NCBI GenBank assembly: GCA_030620925.1
Contig: JAUXIQ010000167.1
Span: 1-5,334 of the forward strand
Length of the DNA stretch: 5,334 nucleotides
From: JAUXIQ01 sp030620925 [NCBI: Nitrospinota bacterium]
Lineage (GTDB): Bacteria; JAUXIQ01
Direction of reading: 5' to 3'
Part shown: positions 1-4,995 of the stretch, piece after piece
Layout: the number at the start of each line of letters is the position of its first letter
Numbering within the stretch: position 1 is the stretch's first letter
The notes under the pieces: model-generated
The model's input: only the letters and a program-made list of their open reading frames with translations
Database searches by the model: none
What the model was told of the DNA's origin: nothing
Program-made: the position numbers and the translations under genes

Positions 1-251
1 CGGGGGTGTTCGATGAAGCCGGAGGGGAGGGGCCTGTTTTTGGTGCGGGCCATGATACCGTCGACGTCGCGGTCTAAAAAATGATTGATCGCGCACGAAC
101 CGGAAGAAGCCAGGAAAGAAGCGATTCCCAGCATCAACAGGGTGCTCAGGGGCAGGTTCCCGCCGCCGGTGGCGAAGGCGGTGGCAACTGCGCTGAAAAC
201 TATGGAGGCCGTCAGGCCCGGTTTGAGCAAGGAGATATACTGATTCAGCAT
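1..251 (-). CDS. ctaB: Protoheme IX farnesyltransferase (heme O synthase), N-terminal part, cut by window edge
   Basis: Membrane UbiA-family prenyltransferase that adds a farnesyl group to heme B, giving heme O, the precursor of heme A for heme-copper oxidases. Only the first 83 codons are present; the 3' end lies beyond base 1. The N-terminus (MLNQYISLLKPGLTASIVFS) is typical of CtaB/CyoE. The diphosphate/Mg-binding motif N-x3-D-x3-D is intact at N56, D60 and D64, followed by the family hallmark RTKNRPLPSG at 69-78. Two hydrophobic stretches (about 14-30 and 36-56) are the first membrane helices. The ATG at 249-251 fits the family N-terminus; an in-frame stop lies upstream with no ATG, GTG or TTG between. 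The ribosome site is weak (GGTGGGAAAAGG close to the ATG). It is last visible in the operon, 110 nt after the subunit IIa-like peptide, and implies that the neighbouring enzyme uses heme O or A. Confidence 0.93.
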   Translation of the reverse strand, partial: MLNQYISLLKPGLTASIVFSAVATAFATGGGNLPLSTLLMLGIASFLASSGSCAINHFLDRDVDGIMARTKNRPLPSGFIEHP

Positions 252-361
252 GGCCTTTTCCCACCGATAAGTCGTGCGGAGAAAGGAGGGGGGAGGCAGC
301 CCGGAACATCAAAAAGGTGTGCCATCGGAGTGGTGCTTCTTCCGAGCCGCCTCACGACATA

Positions 362-496
362 CTATCCGATGCTCCACAACCTGGAGAGCACAGACCAGTT
401 TAAAAAGTAGAGCGCTGCGAACCAGGCCAGGAATATGAAAACCAGCACAAGCGTGCCCGGGGCTTTCATTTTTCCGCTTTTCTTTTCCTCGTCCAT
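362..496 (-). CDS. Small single-helix peptide resembling b(o/a)3-type oxidase subunit IIa
   Basis: A 44-residue peptide: a charged N-terminus (MDEEKKSGKMK), then PGTLVLVFIFLAWFAALYF as one membrane helix (about 13-32), then a short tail ending LSRLWSIG. The pattern of basic residues, P-x-GTL, helix, and a C-terminal LW-x-x-G resembles the cytochrome c oxidase subunit 2A family. In Thermus ba3 oxidase that subunit supplies the helix that subunit II lacks and packs against subunits I and II. A good ribosome site (AAAGGAGT, about 8-9 nt before ATG) supports real translation. It lies 75 nt after the subunit I gene and 110 nt before ctaB, all in the same direction. I see this as the third structural subunit; the family call rests on motif resemblance and context, not on an alignment. 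Confidence 0.8.
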   Translation of the reverse strand: MDEEKKSGKMKAPGTLVLVFIFLAWFAALYFLNWSVLSRLWSIG

Positions 497-571
497 CACC
501 CGTTACTCCTTTAATTTGCTTTCTATCATAAACTGAGTCGAAGTTTAGTCTGCGGTCCTTTTGTCCACGCC

Positions 572-2086
572 TCAGGCGATCTTTTCCCCCTTTAACAGAG
601 AACCCACTGCAAGGAGGATAAAGATAAGTGCGCCCACAAAGGCTATGATGCCGCCTATGCCTACCATCCCCAAGGCGCCGTATATCCTTTCGCCCAGGCT
701 CACGGGCAGGTTGGCGTCGGCGAAAGTGACGTCCCAATGCCGTCTGGGCACGCCCATGGAGCCGGCGGAGAGCATCCCCACCGCCATGATTACCACACCT
801 ATACTGAATATGTAGGGCTGGAATTTAGCCAGCTTCTCCCAGATGAGCTTCCGCTGGCCGACCAGCTGAATAATGTAGTAGGCTATGCCCATGAAGGCCA
901 GGGTCGTGCCCGCCACCACCGTGGTATGGAAATGGCCCGGTATCCTCAGGGTGTTGTGCGCCAGCATGTTTAATTGTTCGCTCCCCTGGATGACGCCGGT
1001 AGTCCCTCCGATAAACCCGAAAATAACGAAAGAGAGGGCCAACGACGAGAAACCGGGCGTTCCCCAGGGCGCCTTTCTCAGCCACTGGAACAGCCCCGTG
1101 GTGAAACCTTTCGCCCTCTGGGCGATCTCCACCCCCGCCGGAATGGAAAAAGCGTGTATCATGCTGCCCACCACGGCCAGGTACATGGCGTAACTGGTGT
1201 TGAAGATCCTGAAGGGCGAGTGGAGCCCGGGGTCCACCAGGAGGTGATGTATGGCTCCCAGGTTTATGAATGGCAGATAGAGGAAGAAGGCGATTCTGCT
1301 CAGCTTCTGGCTGGGGACCTTGGACCCCACGGTCAGCGTGCCCAGCAGATACCAGATGGCTATCATGGCGACCAGGTTTATCTGCTGGGCGCCGTGTCCG
1401 ATGCCCCAGTAGGTCAGCCTGTACATTGCCGGGTCGATGTTTTTCATCAAACCAACTGACCATAAAAGTGCGGGCACGTAGGTCAGCGCGCCGTGGGCCA
1501 GCGACCAGACAGCGATGATGGCGGCGCAGGCCAGACCGAAAGTCACCAGCGGTAACGCCCCATCGTACTTACCTTCCTGCTTGGCCAGGACCAAGGTTGC
1601 GAAGAACAACAGGCAGGCGAGCAAGGCTCCCACGGCGAATATCAATATGCCCAGATAATAGAGGGGATGGGCTTGAAGCGGCGGATAAGAGGTGAACATC
1701 ACATCCGCGTTGCCGGTGAAAACCATGATATCCGCTAAAGCCGCCCCGAGCAGCATGAGCACGAAGCAGGCCCAGGCCACTCTGGGCTTTGCCAGCCTGG
1801 CGTTCAACAGGATGGTAGCGCCGAAATATAGACCGGCTATCTCGAAGAAAATGATCCAGAAGATGAGCATGTTTAATCCGTGTGCCGTCACGAACCGGTA
1901 GAAGAACTCCTGGTTGAGCAGATGAACTGCAGGCCAGCGGGTGAGGGCTATAAGGATAGCCATGACGGTTCCTATAAGCAGGAACACTACTGCGGTCACG
2001 GCGTTGGTCATTATGAGTTTTTGTGCCGGAAGATGCACCTGTAACCCCGTGACGGAGCATGTTCTTAATTTTGCTTCTGCAGCCAT
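572..2086 (-). CDS. Heme-copper oxidoreductase subunit I, b(o/a)3-like, lacking the active-site tyrosine (possible CuA-type nitric oxide reductase)
   Basis: Integral membrane catalytic subunit, 504 residues with about 12 hydrophobic helices (roughly 30-50, 66-94, 103-125, 140-168, 178-205, 226-250, 263-283, 297-316, 346-366, 385-408, 424-446, 468-495). The ligand set is complete: H69 in helix II (TAHG) and H387 for the low-spin heme, H385 for the high-spin heme (GHFHTT), and H231, H280 and H281 for CuB. The helix VI motif reads HGAQQ (231-235), so Gln235 sits where B-family oxygen reductases have the Tyr of HPxVY. Ile274, six residues before the HH pair where I recall the C-type (cbb3) tyrosine, gives no replacement. 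Subunit II next door is clearly ba3-like, placing this in or near the B family. Reaction is therefore uncertain: NO reduction is my preferred inference, O2 reduction the alternative. The ATG follows the subunit II stop by 6 nt, with its AAGGAGT ribosome site overlapping that stop, so the two are translationally coupled. Confidence 0.93.
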   Translation of the reverse strand: MAAEAKLRTCSVTGLQVHLPAQKLIMTNAVTAVVFLLIGTVMAILIALTRWPAVHLLNQEFFYRFVTAHGLNMLIFWIIFFEIAGLYFGATILLNARLAKPRVAWACFVLMLLGAALADIMVFTGNADVMFTSYPPLQAHPLYYLGILIFAVGALLACLLFFATLVLAKQEGKYDGALPLVTFGLACAAIIAVWSLAHGALTYVPALLWSVGLMKNIDPAMYRLTYWGIGHGAQQINLVAMIAIWYLLGTLTVGSKVPSQKLSRIAFFLYLPFINLGAIHHLLVDPGLHSPFRIFNTSYAMYLAVVGSMIHAFSIPAGVEIAQRAKGFTTGLFQWLRKAPWGTPGFSSLALSFVIFGFIGGTTGVIQGSEQLNMLAHNTLRIPGHFHTTVVAGTTLAFMGIAYYIIQLVGQRKLIWEKLAKFQPYIFSIGVVIMAVGMLSAGSMGVPRRHWDVTFADANLPVSLGERIYGALGMVGIGGIIAFVGALIFILLAVGSLLKGEKIA

Positions 2087-2092
2087 ATTGAA

Positions 2093-2620
2093 TTACTCCT
2101 TCACAATTATTTTTCCCACCATCTTGTGATGGCCGATTCCGCAGTACTCATTGCATATCAGGCTGAACTCCCCTGCCTCCGTGGGAGTTATGTTGACCAC
2201 GAAATCGTAACCTGGAAGAATCTGAAGATTGAGGTTCATGGGCTGGATCGATAACCCGTGCTGGAGGTCGAGAGAGGATAGATGGAGTCGGTATCTTTCA
2301 CCTTTCTTCAATACCAGTATGGGATCGAAAGACCAGAGGCGCGAGATCAGGTAGGCGTCGCCCCCCGCAGGAGGCGCCACTATGGCCCTGCCCTTATCCT
2401 CGCCGACCTTGTACTTGGCTATAAAATCGTTGGCCTCCTGGGCGAAGACGGCGGGGGTTATCCTATAGGTGGTGGATGGGTTGTTCTGGCGGCCGGCTCC
2501 GTGCCAGGCGATCATGAAGATAAACATGAAAATAGCCCAGCATAGGGCCACGATGACCCAGATTTTCTCTTCCTTGGCGAGCGGTCGCCACCATATTCTT
2601 TCCGGTGCCGAGATACTCAT
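2093..2620 (-). CDS. coxB: Heme-copper oxidoreductase subunit II with CuA centre, ba3-like
   Basis: Electron-entry subunit, 175 residues. One N-terminal membrane helix (about 19-38) anchors a cupredoxin domain outside the membrane. All CuA ligands are visible: H121 (LQHGLS), C156, E158 (backbone ligand), C160, H164 and M167 in the motif CNEYCGIGHHKM, followed by VGKIIVKE. This C-terminus is strikingly like the Thermus ba3 subunit II. W96 (SRLWSFDP) is a plausible aromatic residue on the electron route. The protein is short, as in B-family enzymes, with no fused cytochrome c domain, so a separate cytochrome c or blue copper protein must donate electrons. The start has a strong AGGGGA ribosome site about 5 nt upstream. 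It lies 17 nt after the 54-residue peptide gene and 6 nt before subunit I. CuA shows that, if the enzyme reduces NO, it is not a standard cNOR or classical quinol-type qNOR. Confidence 0.95.
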   Translation of the reverse strand: MSISAPERIWWRPLAKEEKIWVIVALCWAIFMFIFMIAWHGAGRQNNPSTTYRITPAVFAQEANDFIAKYKVGEDKGRAIVAPPAGGDAYLISRLWSFDPILVLKKGERYRLHLSSLDLQHGLSIQPMNLNLQILPGYDFVVNITPTEAGEFSLICNEYCGIGHHKMVGKIIVKE

Positions 2621-2637
2621 ATCGTCCCCTTTCTAAA

Positions 2638-2802
2638 TCACCTGATAAAAATTGGAACGCTGACCAGCTCCATGATGCCCCAGATGGTGTAAAGTATGGT
2701 GGGCACCACCAGACCTATCAGTATCAGCAACGAAGTGTCGTCGATAATCGCTTGCCAGAAAGGGATAGGCTCCTGGCCTGTTCCGTCCGTCTCCTGTTCC
2801 AT
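2638..2802 (-). CDS. Small single-helix membrane protein, first gene of the respiratory operon (unrecognised)
   Basis: A 54-residue reading frame with an excellent ribosome site (GAGGAGGT, about 7 nt before the ATG at 2800-2802). An acidic N-terminus (MEQETDGTGQEPIPFWQ) is followed by one hydrophobic segment (about 24-43, LLILIGLVVPTILYTIWGIM) and the tail ELVSVPIFIR. It ends 17 nt before subunit II and is the promoter-proximal gene, so it is very probably cotranscribed. I do not recognise the family. The conserved-looking VPTILYTIWG with a central proline suggests a specific packing helix. It could be an accessory subunit of the oxidoreductase or an assembly or membrane-insertion factor. The subunit IIa role is better filled by the 44-residue peptide at the other end of the operon. 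Gene call is firm, function unknown. Confidence 0.8.
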   Translation of the reverse strand: MEQETDGTGQEPIPFWQAIIDDTSLLILIGLVVPTILYTIWGIMELVSVPIFIR

Positions 2803-2879
2803 CTACGCTACCTCCTCTTTAAAACTTTTAAAACCTGGCTGACCGGCAGCCGACGAAACTAATACCATACTGGTTAAGT

Positions 2880-2885
2880 ATTATA
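2880..2885 (-). promoter_or_regulatory. Candidate -10 box of the respiratory operon
   Basis: On the minus strand the hexamer is a perfect TATAAT, which would start transcription near 2873 and give a leader of about 70 nt. No good -35 hexamer lies 16-18 nt upstream (AACCAG at the 17-nt spacing), which is typical of promoters that need an activator. The FNR-like palindrome upstream is centred about 50 bp before the inferred start; this is not the classical -41.5 class II position, so the exact start or mechanism remains uncertain. Confidence 0.5.
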
Positions 2886-2900
2886 TTGACTCTAACAATA
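2884..2900. repeat. Short inverted repeat TATTG-N7-CAATA overlapping the -10 box
   Basis: Five-base arms (2884-2888 and 2896-2900) around a 7-nt spacer. The left arm overlaps the left-facing TATAAT box, a position suited to a repressor. The arms are short and AT-rich, so chance occurrence is quite possible. Confidence 0.2.
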
Positions 2901-2916
2901 TTCTGGTTACGGGAAA

Positions 2917-2930
2917 TTGACTTAAGTCAA
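2917..2930. promoter_or_regulatory. FNR/DNR-type palindromic operator TTGACTTAAGTCAA
   Basis: A perfect 14-bp palindrome with half-sites TTGAC and GTCAA separated by TTAA. It matches the TTGAY-N4-RTCAA architecture bound by Crp/Fnr-family regulators, including NO-responsive DNR/NNR proteins; the HcpR boxes of sulfate reducers, as I remember them, carry related TTGAC/GTCAA half-sites. It lies upstream of the respiratory operon and about 240 bp upstream of the divergent FmdE gene. Control of the respiratory operon by low oxygen or NO is inferred from this match; the regulator is not in the window. Confidence 0.6.
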
Positions 2931-3110
2931 CAAAATGTCGATTTATAAATTTAAGTCTCAAAACTTTGCAGAAAGCTGTGGGCTGGAAGTTTCCTCAATG
3001 CCTTTTACGAGTGGAGGGGTTTATAACCGGAATCTAATTGCTGGACATTGAGCAAATCCCGTGATATTTAGAAATTAAGGTAACAAACATCAGGAGGGCG
3101 TTTTTGGGGG

Positions 3111-3139
3111 TTGACCTGATACCCTGATTTTTTTATGCT
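3111..3139 (+). promoter_or_regulatory. Sigma70-type promoter of the FmdE-family/OYE operon
   Basis: TTGACC (3111-3116) and TATGCT (3134-3139) are separated by exactly 17 nt, a good match to the housekeeping consensus. Transcription would begin near 3146, giving a leader of only about 22 nt that contains the GGGAGGTGG ribosome site of the next gene. It looks active without an activator, unlike the promoter facing the other way. Confidence 0.55.
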
Positions 3140-3167
3140 TGCACGGGAATGAACCGGGAGGTGGGGC

Positions 3168-3719
3168 ATGAATGATAGCAACGCCTTAATAGAGCAGAGC
3201 ATAACTTTCCACGGACACCTCTGCCCCGGCCTCAGCCTGGGCATAAAGATGGCCATGCGGGCCATGGAGCTTCTGGGCGTGGAGAGGGCCAGGGATGAGG
3301 AGCTTCTGGCCGTGGTCGAGATGGATAATTGCGCCGTGGACGGCATCCAGTATATCACTGGCTGCACCTTCGGCAAGGGCAACCTGTTCTTCAGGGATTA
3401 CGGCAAGGTGGCGGCCACCTTTTCCCATCGGGGAAAGAACGCCGCGGTGCGCCTCTGCTTCAAGCCGGGTGCCACCGACACAGAAGAGATAAACAGGGTG
3501 CGGGATGAGCCCGGGGGCAAGGAGGAGGTGGCGAAGATCATGTTGAATATGTCGGCGGGGGAGCTGTTCGTCGAAAAGGACGTGCCTCCTCCGGAAATCC
3601 CCACCGCGCAGATTCACAGCTCCATAGTCTGCACCTCTTGCGGGGAGGCGGTAATGGAGACCAGGATAGTGGAAATGGGGGGGAACCCTCATTGCATCCC
3701 TTGCTCGGAAAAGGCTTGA
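3168..3719 (+). CDS. FmdE-family protein with C-terminal zinc-binding module
   Basis: A 183-residue soluble protein of the formylmethanofuran dehydrogenase subunit E family (PF02663). The N-terminal FmdE domain (about 8-130) shows the signature FHGHLCPGLSLG with H15, H17 and C19, then DNCAVDGIQYITGCTFGKGN with C55, D58 and C66, residues lining the metal site and crevice described for this family. The C-terminus carries a second module, C155-x2-C158 and H175/C176-x2-C179, like a short zinc ribbon. No signal peptide or membrane helix is seen. In methanogens the name-giving protein accompanies formylmethanofuran dehydrogenase, but stand-alone bacterial members have no established reaction, and nothing here indicates methanogenesis. 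The ATG has GGGAGGTGG ending a few nt upstream. It is followed after 63 nt by the flavoprotein gene in the same direction, probably on one transcript. Family call is firm, function unknown. Confidence 0.92.
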   Translation: MNDSNALIEQSITFHGHLCPGLSLGIKMAMRAMELLGVERARDEELLAVVEMDNCAVDGIQYITGCTFGKGNLFFRDYGKVAATFSHRGKNAAVRLCFKPGATDTEEINRVRDEPGGKEEVAKIMLNMSAGELFVEKDVPPPEIPTAQIHSSIVCTSCGEAVMETRIVEMGGNPHCIPCSEKA

Positions 3720-3782
3720 TGATGATGGGAGGCGCAGTACAGCTGATTTTAACCGGCAGGAAAGGTAAGCGTGGAGGAGGAT

Positions 3783-4895
3783 ATGACACAGCTCTTTGAA
3801 CCGGGGACCATCAACGGCATGACCGTCCCCAACCGTTTTATGAGGTCTGCCACCGCTGAGCGCATGGCTGACGAGAAAGGGCACTACAGCGAGCTGCATT
3901 TCAAACATTACAGGGAGCTCAGCGAGGGCGAGGTGGGCCTGGTGGTTACCGGCCACGGGTACGTTCAGCAGGGCGGTATGGCGGGCGCAGGCCAAATCTG
4001 TATGGCCGATGATACAGTCATCCCCGGATACCAAAAACTAACCGAAATGGTCCATGGATACGATACCAGGATCGTTATGCAGTTAAACCACGCGGGGAGG
4101 CTGGCGCCCCCCGAGTTCAACCCGGGCATGGAGGTCATCGCGCCGTCGCCGCTCGCCAATGCCTTGAACGGTATCACCCCAAAGGAAATGAACGCTGATG
4201 AGATAGAGCAGCTCATAGAGTCTTACGGCCGTGCCGCCGGGCGGGTAAAGGAATGCGGTTTCGACGGCGTGCAGATTCACGCCGCCCACGGCTACATGGT
4301 CAACCAGTGGCTCTCCCCCTATTCCAACCGTCGAAACGATGATTGGGGAGGGGATCAGGAGCGGCGGACGCGCTTCGCCGTCGAGGTGCTGCGGAGCATG
4401 AGGGCGAACGTGGGCCCTGATTATCCGGTAATGATAAAGATGAACTGCGCGGATTTTTACGAAGGGGGGCTCACTACTACTGAGACCCGCTACATTGCCG
4501 AGAGGCTCTGCGAAGAGGGCATCGACGCCATAGAGATCAGCGGGGGCATTTACGAGGTCTTCGAGAGGATAATACGGCCGGGTCTCTACCCGCCAGAGGA
4601 GGAGCCTTACTACCTCCCCTACGCTGAAGAGATAAGGGACGCCGTCAGTGTGCCGTTTATGTTGGTGGGGGGCATGCGCACGCCGTTGGTCATGGAGGAG
4701 ATACTGGCCGAGGGAATAGCGGATTACATCTCCCTGTGCCGACCCCTCATAAGGGAGCCGGACCTCGTCAAGCAGATCAGGGAGGGGCGAACCACCGCCG
4801 CCGATTGCATCTCCTGCAACCTGTGCCTCATCGCCAGGAAAAAACCTCTTGTCAAGCAAACCCATCCGTTGGTCTGCGAGCAGGTGGAAAACTGA
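3783..4895 (+). CDS. Old Yellow Enzyme family NADH:flavin oxidoreductase (single domain)
   Basis: FMN-dependent TIM-barrel ene-reductase family (PF00724), 370 residues, cytosolic. Visible hallmarks are the N-terminal LFEPGTINGMTVPNRFMRSA, Q100 and H103 in QLNHAGR, and the active-site stretch HAAHGYMVNQWLSPYSNRR (H166 and H169 for substrate anchoring, Y171 as proton donor). FMN phosphate contacts are suggested by GGM (296-298) and by SLCRPLIREPDL near 317-328. It ends with cysteines C342, C345, C348 and C365, resembling but not matching the 4Fe-4S spacing of dienoyl-CoA reductase FadH, and it lacks FadH's C-terminal FAD/NAD domains. I chose the ATG at 3783, preceded by GGAGGAGG, because MTQLFEPG matches the usual family start; a GTG at 3771 would add four residues. 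Substrate (activated alkene, enoate or nitro compound) cannot be read from sequence. Likely cotranscribed with the FmdE-family gene. Confidence 0.92.
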   Translation: MTQLFEPGTINGMTVPNRFMRSATAERMADEKGHYSELHFKHYRELSEGEVGLVVTGHGYVQQGGMAGAGQICMADDTVIPGYQKLTEMVHGYDTRIVMQLNHAGRLAPPEFNPGMEVIAPSPLANALNGITPKEMNADEIEQLIESYGRAAGRVKECGFDGVQIHAAHGYMVNQWLSPYSNRRNDDWGGDQERRTRFAVEVLRSMRANVGPDYPVMIKMNCADFYEGGLTTTETRYIAERLCEEGIDAIEISGGIYEVFERIIRPGLYPPEEEPYYLPYAEEIRDAVSVPFMLVGGMRTPLVMEEILAEGIADYISLCRPLIREPDLVKQIREGRTTAADCISCNLCLIARKKPLVKQTHPLVCEQVEN

Positions 4896-4909
4896 GCGGG
4901 GCGAAACAG

Positions 4910-4932
4910 GAAGGGCCTCATCGAGGCCCTTC
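4910..4932. terminator. Perfect 10-bp hairpin after the OYE gene, possible (bidirectional) terminator
   Basis: GAAGGGCCTC pairs perfectly with GAGGCCCTTC around a 3-nt loop, starting 15 nt after the OYE stop codon. The stem is strong and GC-rich, but no T-run follows immediately on either strand (AATAATC to the right, CTGTTTCG to the left), so it is not a canonical intrinsic terminator. A separate run of eight T lies at 4985-4992, just beyond the convergent gene, with only a 4-bp possible stem before it (AGCC/GGCT). The position between two converging genes supports a terminator or 3'-end stabilising role. Confidence 0.5.
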
Positions 4933-4995
4933 AATAATCTGGCAGGTGAGGGTGAGGTTCAGGAAGCCCTATGAATCGGCTAGCTTTTTTTTCAA

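Larger units (their letters stand above)
2803..3167. other. Divergent intergenic control region, 365 bp
   Basis: AT-rich non-coding region between the two divergent operons. From left to right it holds the ribosome site and about 70-nt leader of the respiratory operon, a small GC hairpin (GGCTG-ACCGG-CAGCC, 2837-2851), a TATAAT box facing left, an FNR/DNR-type palindrome, a short AT-rich palindrome (ATTTATAAAT, 2941-2950), about 150 bp (2951-3105) in which I see no convincing element, and a right-facing promoter immediately before the FmdE-family gene. No reading frame in it looks coding. Confidence 0.7.

Noticed and set aside
530-546. Small inverted repeat AAACT-N7-AGTTT between subunit I and the IIa-like peptide.
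   Set aside because: Only 5 bp of mostly A-T pairs and no T-run; too weak for a terminator or processing site.
309-1463. Long alternative frames on both strands across the subunit I gene (for example 825-1463 minus and 974-1459 plus).
   Set aside because: They are shadows of a GC-rich membrane protein gene: compositions are Arg/Gly/His/Pro-rich with no recognisable domain, while the 572-2086 frame carries all heme and CuB ligands.
2886-2899. Possible second FNR-like site (TTGACTCTAACAAT) near the -10 box.
   Set aside because: Only one half-site (TTGAC) matches; the other half does not fit GTCAA at the required spacing.
2803-3167. Checked the intergenic region for a tRNA, riboswitch or CRISPR repeats.
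   Set aside because: No cloverleaf, no conserved aptamer-like core and no regularly spaced direct repeats are visible.
3718-3797. Short frame starting ATGATGGGAGGC, overlapping the FmdE-family stop, about 25 codons.
   Set aside because: It ends inside the OYE gene, is rich in Gly/Lys/Arg with no domain-like pattern, and its GGAGGAGG stretch is better explained as the OYE ribosome site.
3186-4034. 282-codon open frame on the minus strand across the FmdE-family and OYE genes.
   Set aside because: It spans two clear genes on the opposite strand, shows no domain and has no ribosome site of note.
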